From Cheiracanthium punctorium (taxonomy: Eukaryota > Arthropoda > Arachnida > Araneae > Cheiracanthiidae), in NCBI GenBank assembly GCA_038373885.1, contig JAWZYV010013151.1, forward strand, positions 62,001-126,000: a DNA stretch of 64,000 nucleotides, in the 5' to 3' direction. The notes under the pieces were generated by a model, which made no database searches, was not told where the DNA came from, and saw only the letters and a list, made by a program, of their open reading frames with translations. Made by a program: the position numbers and the translations under genes. Shown piece after piece: positions 1 through 13,200 of this stretch. The first letter of the stretch is position 1. Each line of letters starts with the position of its first letter.

Positions 1-127
1 CAACGTCGCCCCGTATGAAGAGAGGGACGAACGCAAATGACAGTCACGCCCAGTCGAGAATCGAACCCCGACCACCGGGAATTGAACCCGAAGTACAGTG
101 CTTTATCCACCATACAATCTGGTCGGC
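1..127 (-). repeat. tRNA-derived SINE, family B (copy 1, cut by window edge)
   Basis: Read on the minus strand, the sequence starts near GCCGACCAGATTGTATGGTG and carries a B-box-like GGTTCGATTC followed by TCGACTGGGCGTG. A second copy at 52195-52411 shares almost the whole segment, including the piece matching CAACGTCGCCCC at the window start. Internal pol III promoter-like boxes and two dispersed copies indicate a tRNA-derived SINE. Confidence 0.7.
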
Positions 128-242
128 TATTCCTTTATATCAGCATTTAATACATAAGGCAATACATAAAACCAAGTTTAAATGGAGATGGTTTAGGTGC
201 TACCGCATTCAGTGATGCTAAGAGATATGAAATTCCATATAA

Positions 243-535
243 GGCCACGGTAGCCCAGTTGGGAGAGGCATCGATCTCGCAGCCGAAAGATTGCGAGTTC
301 GATCCCAGGACCAACCAAAGACCGCCTAACGATCGGTAGTGCTGCCATCTGTCGGCTCCTGAATGAGGTAGAGATGAACTGTTCAGAAGCCTGTGGTAGA
401 AATGAACACACTTGCCACAGGTTCTACCGCTATCGATCTTATCTGGATTTGGGGTTGGTACAAAATGCTATAAAGCAGAGGTGCCAAAGCCCCCATAATC
501 CACGAAAACAAGACTAAACAAGACAGAAGTATGAA
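243..535 (+). repeat. tRNA-derived SINE, family A (single-head copy)
   Basis: The head has a tRNA-like A-box (TAGCCCAGTTGGGAGAGG) and B-box (GAGTTCGATCCC), followed by a tRNA-unrelated body (near 330-535, with TGCTGCCATCTG and CTGGATTTGGGGTTGG). The same body occurs in reverse orientation at 41404-41775, next to an array of ten head copies. The head-plus-body layout marks a tRNA-derived SINE. Confidence 0.75.
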
Positions 536-899
536 ACGCCATTCGCTGATTGGCTGTCGACTTCTTGTCTAGGTTTGGAAGGCGTAGTATATACTTACCC
601 CTCCCAACCCTCACTTCTGTTTGCGTTTTTTCGACGAAAAATCTCTTATTCCGGGCGAGGAGTCTGCATTAGCTCTGAGTCACGTTCCTTGTAAAACTAG
701 CGTAAGATAGATCGCGACGTAGTGCGGATCCACAGTGTATATTTAATTCTGCTTATTGTTGCCATGAATACATAGTTTTTTTTTTTTAACTAAAAGATGC
801 ATGGATGATATTCGAAAACTAAACGCACATAGTTGCTATTTTTACAATTCACAGAGTTGAAAGCTGACCCTGATATACATATGGGATTGGACCTCAAAT

Positions 900-1028
900 C
901 AGGAGCGTAGCCAGGGGGGGGGGATATATCCTCCCCCCCCGAAATTTTTGGATTAGTGATGAAATTCCGTCTATTTATACACATATAAGTTCATATCCCC
1001 CCGAAAAATTTTCCTGGCTACGCGCCTG
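900..1028. mobile_element. hAT-type MITE, 129 bp, TSD CCTCAAAT
   Basis: The ends are inverted: CAGGAGCGTAGCCAGG at the left and CCTGGCTACGCGCCTG at the right. Both sides are flanked by the identical 8 bp CCTCAAAT (892-899 and 1029-1036). An 8-bp duplication and CAG/CTG termini are typical of hAT. It has no coding capacity. It lies 66 bp from exon J, downstream in transcription order. Confidence 0.88.
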
Positions 1029-1093
1029 CCTCAAATTGTTAAATTCTCTCACTTAAGGAACTGGAAAATAAAAATATTCAAGTATATACTCAC

Positions 1094-1254
1094 GTTGGTT
1101 CCTTCCAAATCAAAGTGAGTGAAATTGAGGGTGATTCTGAAATGCGTCGGAGCTACGATTTCCCAAATGCACTGCTTGTTGGAAGGGTACAGGTCTGGGA
1201 AAGAAGGACTAGTGATAGCGCCCTTGCCGTTTTTCAGAACTCCGCCACAAGCAT
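1094..1254 (-). CDS. tld: Tolloid exon J: CUB3, first half
   Basis: The translation is [20 protein letters not shown], then [20 protein letters not shown], then THFDLEGTN. It matches the start of CUB3 in Drosophila Tolloid ([26 protein letters not shown]). It has the first two CUB3 cysteines; the rest of the domain is on an exon below position 1. The acceptor is TTTTGCCAG and the donor is ACCAAC|GTGAGT, phase 0, the same phase as the intron inside CUB2. Length 161 bp. Confidence 0.95.
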
Positions 1255-4200
1255 CTGGCAAAAATATACAAGAGCAATGAGCATACATGTAATGATAATG
1301 ATATAGAAAAAGATAGAAGTCTCGTAACTATGTAAGACAATTCGAATCAGCGCAAATTTAATCAAATTGTTTTTTACACAAAACTTGGTTTTTCTTCAAC
1401 AATTATGAGGACACCTTCTAAACGGCTCCTTTCCGGGGTCACCCCGCCCAAGCCTCATTCTGGGTGCAAGCATCATAACCAATGAGCGCCTGATGATATA
1501 CTTCAAGTACTATCACGTGAAATCATGTGACCTCAAAGTATGTATGCATTTACTTCTACCAGGAGTTGTTTTTTTTTTTCTAGTCATTGATTTTTGTTAG
1601 TAAAATCCATGAAGCTTTTTGAATCTGCTTTTTGGGGTTTTGTGTCGCCGAGACTGCTATAAAATTTCTATGTTGTAATAAAGCAGCGTTTTCTGCGACA
1701 GCAAAGTCTCAGCTCCTTAGATCTTCGTCATCTCATATATAATTCGAACCTGAGTGTCATAAGAATAAATGTAAAGATATTTTTACCCCGCAACATGCCC
1801 GAGCTGCAAGAGTTGAACACCGCACTCCAATTAAAAGCAGATTTACTAGGTGTATCGGTTAATTTCAGATCCTTATTAGTAGAAAAAAAGAGGGAAAATA
1901 CCATCGTTATTTACAACGAAAAACTAATTATATTTTGTTTTGTTGTGTAACTTCAAGTAGTTTTACGTGTTGTATTTGCGTTCGGTCACGAATCTTTAAG
2001 CACCAGTGCTTACCATTCGCTTATTTTCAAATGTTTTTCGACTGTCCTGGACTATGTTTTTGTCCTTCACATCAAAATCAACCTTTTTGGAAGAGCTGAA
2101 ACTATTCTTTACAAGTTGTAACCGACGGAAATACATATTTAATTTACCATATGCTCCATGAAGAATACACGATATGTTTCAGCAACAGTTGTCTTCAAAA
2201 TAAAGTGAATAAGTTAAAACTCATCCCAAAAAATCAATAATCCTTTTTGGGTACAAAATTCAATCTTGATGAATGGTGTGGAAGGGAGGTGTTGTTTGAG
2301 AATCGTTTTACAGTCAATTGATTTTTTTTGTTTTTTGTTTTTGTAGAGAAATGGCATATCTATGAGATGAAAAAATAATTCAGCCATTCTTATTCACACC
2401 ATTTGTATGTAACGCCATCTATGTGTGAAGATTGGAAATTAAGCGTCATACCCAGTAATTTGATCGATGTCATCACTGTGATAGTGATACCTTTTGGTGC
2501 CCAGCTTTGATGAACTGAACCAGCAGACTTGAACTTTTAATCTCCGAGCAGGAGAGGAAAAAAAAAAGTTAACGAAAAATTTGCAATAACCGAGAAAATC
2601 CCCAAAAAATATTTTAATGCTAATTTTAAATACTTTTAGTAGAAAGGAATGAGGTTTGTTTGTAAGAACCATAATTCATCTTAGCCGAACCGTAATAAAA
2701 AAGGTTAAAGTCAGATTAAAATATTTTGCTTGAAAATCTGAAAACCTACCTATTTATCCTTAATTTGTAGCCTTTTTCAACTTTGAGAGTGAAATTCCAA
2801 TTACCATATACCCCGGAGTATAACACGTATCAGTAAATTGATGATGATATGTCGTACGATAATAATTATCTTTTGTATTGTAACGCATATTTGTAATGTT
2901 CATTCATACTTTTTTTATATTAACCGTTTTATATTCGATATATAACACGCACGCGAGAAAAATGAAGTAATTTTTTGAAGTTGAAAGTGTGTGGTATACG
3001 CCGAGATATACGGTAATTATTTATTTATTTATAAATATTTAATTTCTGTAAATATGCTACAACCTACAGAGAGAAATCTTAAATAGCTTTGGGCTTCATG
3101 CTGAAGGCCATGAATTAATATTTAAAACTAAGTATCATCTACGCGGCTAAAGCTCTCGAATTACGAAAACGACCGTCGTCTTTGTGATGCAGTTTCATCA
3201 CATATTTTTAATTAATTTAAGTTTGGCTTTTTTATTCTAAATTTGATATATTTCAGCATTTTTAAATACCAAAATTATTCCCTTTTGCTTCCGTTTTAAA
3301 AGATTTTCGGTGTGCCGTTGTTACAATATTATTATTTAGCTGAAAGCGTCAGTCGTGCTCTAAAAATAACTACTCTGCAGAATGTTTTCATGTCCGTTAT
3401 ATACATAGTGTTTCCTTTTGATTAAGAACATTTCATTTTCGATGGTTTGTTTATGACCATATAAAAGGTAAAGGTTTTGCTCTATTAAATAACACTGGCT
3501 TTCATTTTGGGTTACAATTTGGCGGCCAATTTGGCCTCTTGGGCATTACGAGTTTTTTCGTGGACTTCTATTTTGGATACTGATCTAGAAGTACGTTAAT
3601 TACTGGCTCTTACCTGGCTGCTAGCCACCGCCACCAATATGTGTCAATAGTTAATTAATAATTTTGCTTTATAATGAAAACATTAAAAATAATATTTTGT
3701 CTCAATAAATTTCTCCTTTCCTGTGTATTGCGGTGCTTTGTACTACAACTACTAGTTACGATATTTTAACTCTACCTCAACCGCTCTACAGTTCTCGTGT
3801 GAAGAACGGGTACTTGCAGCTTGCCACCAGAGAGTTTTTAAATAATTCATCTGTACTTCATTGCATTCTCTCTATACCATAACCCCTGCACTTTCCTTTA
3901 AAGCCATCCCTACAGGAGAATCATTCATTCTTCAGATACAGGATTCGTCTCTCTCTCCCCCCCCCCTCCCCGAAATCCTGGTCCCTATGGGCGAAAACGG
4001 AAAAGGAGCTTCCTCTCGCGCCAGCCCCCGCACTGGCTACGCCCCACCCCCTACACAAAAAGCCTGCGCCCCACGGCAGTGAAATATGGAGCCCCGTCTC
4101 GAAAAATGTGCTTGTTAGAAGTCTATTTTTAAAGCCCCAGCATATAGATCCTGGGACCAGTGACCATCTGTCATTCTGTCTTTTTTTTTTTTTTTTTTTT

Positions 4201-7200
4201 TTTTTCCCCGCCTTTACTTGCAGTTTGTCTTCGTCTTTAAAGGATAGACAAGTCACATTTTTATTTTATTTTTTAAGGGAAGCGTAACTACAGGGGCGTA
4301 GAAAAGAGGGGGGAGTGAGCCGCGGAGATCGGTCCACTCTCGAAATTTGGAATTTTTTGTTAAGTGGCTGTCCACAATTAAGACATTTCTTGAAAAATTC
4401 TGCCTTTTTTAACTTTTCCACTTTTCAAAGTCTTTCACTGGATATGTGACTATAGCTATATTCTTTCTCCATAGTTTAATTTTAAAAATGCCCACCCCCT
4501 CGAAACATCATAACCCTTTAACGCGCAGTGTTCCGGCTCTGGGAACACCTAACTCTGACGTTTTGACTGCTGTCAGTCATGAAGAATAGATTTGATTTCT
4601 ATAAAAATTAGTTGCGGGTGACATAGCTCCACGAGAATCCTTTACTTCTTAGCACGCCATTTCCCGTAAAAAAAGGTCACGATTATTTTTAACACCACTA
4701 GCATCTGCTGAAAAATGGAAGAATGCGAGAACAGCTGGATAGATTGCCCCTTTTGAGGGGTCTCTAGATCTGTGGCACGCGATGAACGTTTCGATCATCC
4801 GCCATCTTGCTGGTAGTTAAGTCGAGCGATGGCAACGCCTGCCCCTTTTTCAGCATTGGGAAAGGGTTGCGCCTCAAAGGGATAATATAAGCGACTAATT
4901 TTAAATAAGAACTTTACAGGACATTTTCCGAGGTATAAAATACACCGAAAAGGAAGTATATTACATTTGTAACTCTTTTACAGGGTCTCAAAAAAAATAA
5001 TTATTAGGCGTACCCGGAAGTAATGTCGTTTTCTTATTTCGTTGAATTCGAACAAATTTTTAACACCGAAACAGTTGTGCCAAAGCAATGAATTCATGTA
5101 TTGTATTGTGTTGTATTAAGGGAAACCAACATCAGGGGTGTCTGCCTAAGGCAGGGGACCTTGGGCAGAGGATATTTTTAAGGGGTTTAAATACGTACTC
5201 ATTTACATCTGGAGAAAATCTCTCTAAACAGCCGTGAAATCATATAAGTTACATTTTCAGAAAAAGAATTCCAGGGGTAAATGAGGGGGTTTTTTGCCCC
5301 AAGGAAACTGTTTGCAAAAAAAGAGGGGTGGCCAGGACGAATTTCTAGATATCTTGAAATTGATTTTTAGGTATTCGTGTGTGACCAAGTTCGCCAGCTC
5401 CGCAGCCTTATGCCCTACTGTTCTTTATGCAAAATAGGGCAACCTTAGTAATCTGAGTTCATGTGATAATATTATCTGATGAGCCAATATTAGGATTCAG
5501 AAACACTCGAAGCTGGCGATTTTTTATGTCGCGTCAAGCAGGGACTTAAAGTAGTAATCAACGGTGGCCAGGCCATTGAACTCATTTCAACAAATATAAT
5601 GTTTTTGTTTTTCTGATAACAGTACTTTGTCATTAAATGTATTGGTTGATTACTACACTTAACGCACTGCTTGGGGCTCTTTAAAAAATTGACAGATAAA
5701 ATACTGAAGTTCTTTTTACGAAAATTCATTTTATTAATAAAACTAGCTGAAGTACCCGTCGTTGACGGGTTAGTACTAAATGCAAATTTCCAAAAAGCAA
5801 GAACTTTCGTCAGCATTGTAGGAGTATACAGAATGGGTGTAGTATACTGCCAAAAGTAAAGAAAACGAAGTTATAATTTTTATGTATTGTTAAAATATTA
5901 GAGGTTAGAGAGTAACTAAGTAATATCATTTCATTCGCTTTAGTCGTAATTATGGGATGCGCGAATGAATATTTATGCATATTGTAATAATTTTCGCAAA
6001 ATCTCAAAATCTAATCAATATTTTTGAAAAATTGGAAGCCTAGAATTTAAGTTAAGTGGCACCCTATCATGTCACCCAATTTCGTTTTATTCCCTGCAGT
6101 TTTTATTTCGTGATGCTGGAACGAAAATTTCAGCATTTTAAAACAATTTTCACAAAATCTGAAAATATAATCAAAATATTTTAAAAATTCAACACCTATC
6201 AATTAAGATTAGCAACTACCTATCATATCACCGAATTTCGTATCATTGGTATTAGTCGTTATTACGTGGGGCTTGAAGAAATATAAACGTATTTTGAGAG
6301 AATTTTCGCGAAATCTCAAAATCTAATAAAAATGTTTAAAAAATTGGACATCTATAGTTTATGTTGAGCAACCATCTATCCTGTGACTAAATTTCATATC
6401 ATTCGCTTCAGTCGTTATTACGTAATGCGTGAACAAAGACTCACTCAGTTTTAAACGATTTTCGCAAAATCTCGAAATCTGATCCATTTTTTAAAATTAG
6501 ATGCTTATAGTTTAAGGTGAGTGACCACCTATCCTTTCACCAATATCATTTTTCCCCCTTTGCAAATATTACGTGATGTGCGAACACAAATTTACGCAGT
6601 TTGAAACGATTTTCGCAAAATCTCAAAATATAATTAAGATTTTTTAAAAATTCGACGACAATGTTGAAGTTGAGTGACCACCTATCACACACACACACAC
6701 ACACACACATGATACCAAATTTAATTTCATTCACTTCAGTCGTTTTTACGTGACGTGCGAACACAATTTTAAGGAGTTTGGACCGATTTTCGCAAAATCT
6801 CAAAATCTAATCAGGATTTTTTTAAAATTCGACGACAATGTTTGAAGTTGAGTGACCACCAATCACACACACACACACACACATATGATACCAAAATTCA
6901 TTTCAATCGCTTCAATTGTTTTTACGTGATGCTCGAACACAAATTTACGCAGTTTGAAAGGATTTTCACAAAATCTCAAAATCTAATCAGGATTTTTTTT
7001 TTAATTCGACGCCTATGTTTTAAGTTGAGTGACCCCCTATCATGACACCCAATTTCATATCATTCGCTTCAGTCATTTTTACGTGATGCTTGAACAAAAA
7101 AAAAGCGTCACGGACAGAATGACAGACAGACAAACTTTTTTTTTGTGGGTCGCACCGGATTCCCAGGTGCTTGAAACGGATAGAAATCGCAAAATTTTTG

Positions 7201-10200
7201 AATTCCAAGAAATGTACAGACAAAAGTCTAATTTTATTTATATAGATATGGATTTAGTAAATTTTGGTATGAATGCATTAACCCTCCGTTAGGCGCGTGG
7301 ACTGTGATCGTAGCGTAAGTCAAATTTCCTATGTTGATATTCGAGCATAAGTCAAATTTCCTATGTCAATTTCATATTTAAAATGTAGTTCCCCGTAAAA
7401 ATGGATGATGTCTTATACAATTATAGCTTTTTCATATTTCATTCTAATTTTGCGTTTTTTCAAAACTACTCAGTTACTGACAAAACTAAAATAAGAAATT
7501 TAGCGATTACTCGAATACTCTTACCTGGTGTGTGCACCTGGTCTACGATCGTAGTCCACGCGCCCAACGAAGGGTTAAATGGGTTGATTCTTATTTTAGT
7601 TTCTTAGCCAAGTAAGTGATAGTATTTCAGAATGTGGCAACTTTTTGCAAATCAGATCAACAGGTGATCTTCTTTGTAATACTTGGTCAGGGGTAGATCC
7701 AGGAATTTTTTCTAGGATCCCATTTTCGTAAAAATTGTTTATTTTTGTGAATTTCAATAACTATTTTATAGAATTTCAACACCTATTTTTGTGAATTTTC
7801 ATACCTATTTTTGTAAAATTCACTTTTTTCTTAAAATAATTTATAAAATAAATTAAAATTGTCGGTAAAATGCCAAAAAGGGTTGTTTTAATCGATTATA
7901 ATTTTGTGAAGGGTCCGTTTTAATCGATTACACTTTTGTGATATCACGAACTTTTGAGATTAAAATATAAATATATATATATATATATATGCTCTCATTA
8001 TTGTAGAAAAAAAAACTAGTCATTCAAATATTTTTTAAAACACCATTACTTTATACAGCTGTAATTAGTATGTGTAACAGATCTACCACACGAGCATACA
8101 AAAAGTTAACCTCTTGCGCACCAGGCCGATTTGTCTATAAATGCTCCGTAATAAAGTGATTATTAAGTTCTGTTTAACTCAATAACTACTAATGCCATCT
8201 AGCGAGTGAAAATGAAGGCTAAAATATCGCGATGTGAATAAATGTGAATAAAACCACTGCTTTGAATACCGGATAACAATTATACGCTGTGTTTAAGAAT
8301 ACCAGGTTGAAAAAGTTAAGTATATGCAATAATACCAAGAGCGTACGCAGGTACGTCCATGGCATTTATGTGCGACGTTATAAAAACGTACACACGTACG
8401 TCCCTGGTGCGAAAGGTGGAAACTATATTACCTTCGCATCTTTTACCGTCAGAGTGCAACTCGAAGCCGATCTCGCATTCGCACCTGTATCCGCCAATAG
8501 TGTTGATGCATTTCTGTTCACAACCGTGACTGTTGCTCGCACACTCGTCCACCTCTGGAAAAAAAGGAAAAACATAGGTTACATACATGAAACTCCAGCT
8601 TCAACAAGAATACTTTTGATAGTATAATTAGAAAATGAACGTTGAACACTGAGCAAGCTAAAAGATACAAAACACTTGTCAGCTTAAAATCGGAAAAAAT
8701 GGTTTTTCTTTACTTCCAGCTTCTTCTTTTATATCTGCATGTAAGGAGTAGGTGGCCAAGTGATTAGGGACAGTAGTCATATGTTTTCATTTTCTAGTTT
8801 AACCCTTTAAGGCGCAGTCATCACACCCTCTCTGTGAACACCAAACTCTGACGTTTTGACTGTCGCCAGTCTCGAAGAATAGATTGGATTTCTATAAAAA
8901 TAGTTGCGGGTGACATAGCTCCACGAGAATCCTTTGCCTTTTTAGCACGTCCTTTCCCGTAAAAAAATGGTCACGATTATTTTTAACAGCGCTGACATCT
9001 GCTGAAAAATGGAAGAATGCGAGAACATCCGGGTAGATGGCCCAATGCTGAAAAAAGGGCAGCCGTTGCCATCGCTCGACTTAACTACCAGCAAGATGGC
9101 GGGCGATCGAAACATTCATCGAATGCCACAGATCTAGAGACCCTTTTTTGACGCAGCTGGCTGTGCGCAGGCACAGTCAGCTGCCGTCAAAAAAGGGTCT
9201 CTAGATCTGTGGCACGTAATGAACGTTTCGATCGCCCGCCATCTTGCTGGTAGTTAAGTCGAGCGATGGCAACGGCTGCCCTTTTTTCAGCACTGTGAAA
9301 GGGTTGCGCCTCAAAGGGTTAAGTTAATCTTTTGAGTAAAAGCCTGGTTTTAGGTAGCGGAAATTGAGAAAAAAAACAAATTTTGTACAATTAAAATTGG
9401 AAGCCGGTTTGTTATACTTTGTTTTAATGATTGTGTTTATTATTCTGAAGCCGACACACATATGCTCCATACAGAAGATGATGCATTTTATCAAAAAGTA
9501 ATGTAAAAAGTCCCTCAAGAGATGCACAGACATAGCAGCTACAGGGTATTTGATATAGATTATTTTTCGATATGGCCTTAATGGGCATTAAAGTATTTGT
9601 TCCATTTTCATATCCATTTGCCGAAACCGGCGAAACCGGCGATGAAGGCATCAAAGTTCTGGCCGCTGAGTCACTTAACCCGTAAGCACGCGCGTCTACT
9701 TTTGTAACTTAAGCAGTCGCATGGGGTAAATCTTACCCCATTTTTCTTTCTTTATATTTTTGACTAAAAACGTTTTAAAAACAAATTTGTGGACTTATAA
9801 AATACATCAGTTCTGTTATGTTTCATGGGAATAAATCGTGCTTTTTATATTTATTTAAGAGATTTTCTGGCAGTTTTTTAAATACCATGCTTTCTGAAAA
9901 GAAAATCGCATATGATATGCTTTATACCTAAAAACACTAATTACTTTATTAATATGATATTAATTTCATTTAATTGCCTTTTGTCAATACATACCAGTAG
10001 TGTAACGTCAATTTATAGTTAATTTACATTTAGTTTATACGTAGTTTACGTTAACAACGTAATGAAACGTTGTTAGTCGCACGGGAGTATTTAATCCCAA
10101 AGTGGAATTTTCTTCCCTTCCGGATAACAAGGAAACGAAATTCCTTCACCCACCCAAACTAGACCTTGACTTTGAAAGGTAGAAGACGGGGCAAACTTGT

Positions 10201-13200
10201 TCTCAAAAAATTTCTCCTACTACCAGCTCTTCAACTACCTCTCCAACTACCAGCAAGATGGCGGACGACAGCTGGCTGTGCCGCACAGCCAGCTGCGTCG
10301 AAAAAGGGTCTCTAGATCTGTGGCACGCGATGAACGTTTCGATTGTCCGCCATCTTGCTGGTAGTTAAGTCGAGCGATGGCACCAGCTGCCCCTTTTTTC
10401 AGCATTGGGTAATCTATCCAGCTGTTCTCGCATTTTTCCATTTTTCAGCAGATGTCAGTGCGTTAAAAATAGTCGTGACAATTTTTTTACGAGAAATGAC
10501 GTGCTAAAAAGTAAAGGATTCTCGTGGAGACATATCACCCGAAACTATTTTTATAGAAATCAAATCTATTCTCCGTGACTGGCAACAGTCAAAACGTCAG
10601 AGTTGGGTGTTCCCAGAGCGGGAACACTGCGCGTTAAAGGGTTAACGAAGTCCTCCTGGTAATACAGTTCTGCCAGGGCCTTTTTCAACGGCCCGAAGAG
10701 ATCGAAGTCACTAGGTGCGAGATCCTGGCTGTACATACAGGGCCGAATTTAGAATGTGGAGGCTCTGGGCAACAAAGAGGTGGTGGTTCCTAATTATTTC
10801 TCAAACTTGTTAACAATATTTTTCTATAACCAGTGTGGCTAAGTGGTTTTGCTCTTAACTCGTAGCTTAGAGGTCCAGGTACGATTCCCGTGGGGGTAGA
10901 TTTCATTTCCGCAAAAAATAATGTCTGTCTCTTGTCTGGTGTTGCACTCTTAATGTAACGTGGATATGGCTTTCAACTGATCACATACACATGATGTATC
11001 GGATCGAAGATTAATATTAACCATTTTGACAAGAATTCGAAACTCGCTTTGGAATGTTCCAAACGAAAAATGAATGAAAAAAGTAAGGTCTTCCACTGTA
11101 AGAATTTTATTTAAAAAATGATTTTGCACATCATTCGGTATTCGTTAGAAAATTTTACCTAAAAAAGTCTATTGTGTGTGGGGTTTTCTCTTGTGGAGGC
11201 CCCGGGGCTGCAGCCCTGGTTGCCCTTAACTAAATCCGGTCCTGTGTACATATCCTGGCTGTTCTAATACGTTCCATCGGAAATCCTGTAGCCAACCATT
11301 TGTCAAACGCAGCTCCATTTAGTTGCATTCGATTGCTATGATCGTGAGTTGTACTTAACCCATTTGTGCCCGGATATTTTTGCGACTTTCTTCGATTTTT
11401 ACTGATAACAGAAATAATAGATATATTTCTGATGTCAACTTCTTGAACAAGGGATGATTTCTTTTAAAATCATTATGCATAAAAATCGAAATATCAACAT
11501 CCTACTGGGTCATGTTAAAATATTTTGTAGAGTTGAGGCTCAGTACTCACGAATAAAGGCTAGGAAAAATAAATAACGTTTTCGACTAATAGCGAAAATG
11601 CCGTCCCAAAAAAGGGACACTAGGCATAAATGGGTTAACCCATTCGTGCCTGGATATTTTTGCGACTTTCTTCGATTTTTGCTAACACCAGCAGTAATTG
11701 ATAAATTTCTGATGTCAACTTTTTGAACAAGGGATGATTTCATTTAAAATCATTATGTATAAAATTGAAATGTCAACATCCTACTTGGCCATATTAAAAT
11801 ATTTTGTGGAATTGAGGTTCGATACTCGCGAATAAAGGTTAGCAAAAATAAATAACGTTTTCGACTGATAGCGAAAATGCCGTCCCAAAAAAGGGACGCT
11901 AGGCATAAATGGGCTAAACATGGAATTTCATTCGCTCGGGGAATATTTGAACCTGTCTTGTTACCTCATATTTTGAACTGCACGTGCAGCCTCTGCATCA
12001 TCTGCCCGTGCATGACGCATCCTGTGCAACTCTGGTGTGTAGCTAGACCACGGACTTGGATAGAGGAGGATCACCAACTAACGGCAGGCGGGGGAAATGG
12101 TATCGGCTTCTCAAAGGAAAATACCCAACACCCTTCCAAATTTAGCTACGTAAGCGTTCTCTAGCGACGCACAGCGACGATTCGTGATGTAGCACCACCT
12201 CCTAGATATAGAAGGCCTGAGAACAGAAGCTTTTACGTCATCACTAGGTCTTCAAAGTTCAAAGATGACATCATCACAGTTTTTCATTCATAAAGTAAAA
12301 CTATTTAGAATTTCTGGTGGTTGATACAAATTTTAGAAAATATTTTAAGTTGAAGATAAAAATTAAAGTACCTTTCTGATAAAAAATTATTTATTATGAT
12401 CTATTTCTATATCATATTATATAATTAGCGATAGTTAAAATTTCCTGTTTGTCGTAAAATTAAATTTTCTATTTTAAATCATGAAAAAGCTTTATGCGGT
12501 AGTAAATTCACCACAAACTTTGAATAGTTTTTACTTTGTGAAAATAAATGTATGAGTACGTTATGTTAGTGGACCTACTGATGGCGCAAAAGTTTCTGTT
12601 CTCAGGCCTTCTATATCTAGGAGGTGGTGGATGTAGTCTACTACTAGCGCACGCATGCGCAGAACATAAGCTTAATGATTACGACTCACAGCGCCATCTT
12701 ACAGGCAAATTCCGCTTGGCTCTTTTGGAATACGTCGACGTTCGTCCTATATCCAAGTCCTATATCCGTGGGTCGGCCTGGCGGAGAACTGTCGAGCGAA
12801 ATGCTCGAGTTGAGAGGAAGCAAAACTGCTTATTCGAACCTGAGACAAAATTAGCAGAGAATCCCATCTTCAGCACCGAGCTGTCGGACACGAATCGGAC
12901 GAACATCTGATTGGACGTGGAACGGACTTCTTCGGGAATTTTGTACCCGCATAGCCTCGCCAACAGGGGACTGTGGAGCTCCAGACCGTCCCTGACTTCC
13001 ACGAAATCGTAGGCGCAGTTGTCGTGATATTCTACCTGGAAGAAATGGAAATTTTCAGTAAAATAAACACAATTTTTGAATGAAAACAAACATTCGTAGA
13101 GTTTTCTTAGATTAACCCTTTGGCGGGCGTTGGTTGCGCAGTGAAAGCGCATTATTTCAGCGTTTTCAACACTAGTCGCAAAATCGCGTAGTCTTTTTTG

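Larger units (their letters stand above)
1255..8431 (-). other. Intron between exons I and J (7.2 kb)
   Basis: It contains a TTAA-type MITE (4514-4881), a tandem array (about 5935-7120), another TTAA element (7282-7574), a short TA repeat near 7970-7990 and a T-run at 4181-4205. From 1300 to 3860 I see AT-rich sequence with no recognisable gene or element. Near 4289 there is a CAGGGGCGTAG start like a hAT end, but no matching right end was found. 7575-8431 shows nothing clear except a TTAACCTCTTGCGC motif near 8107 that could be an orphan TTAA-element end. Confidence 0.6.
8555..12839 (-). other. Intron between exons H and I (4.3 kb)
   Basis: It is almost filled with mobile elements: TTAA family 1 copies at 8803-9318 and 10245-10641, a mariner-type transposase remnant split by a hAT element (10738-11244), a tandem pair of TTAA family 2 (11359-11913), and a 7-bp-TSD MITE (12193-12629). 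From 9340 to 10200 nothing certain is seen; a TTAACCCGTAAGCACGCGCG at about 9677 may be an orphan element end. Confidence 0.65.

Noticed and set aside
4289..4330. CAGGGGCGTAG start resembling a hAT end
   Set aside because: No matching inverted end or 8-bp duplication could be found downstream.
8289..8627. Plus-strand open frame of 112 codons
   Set aside because: It is the antisense shadow of the EGF exon at 8432-8554.
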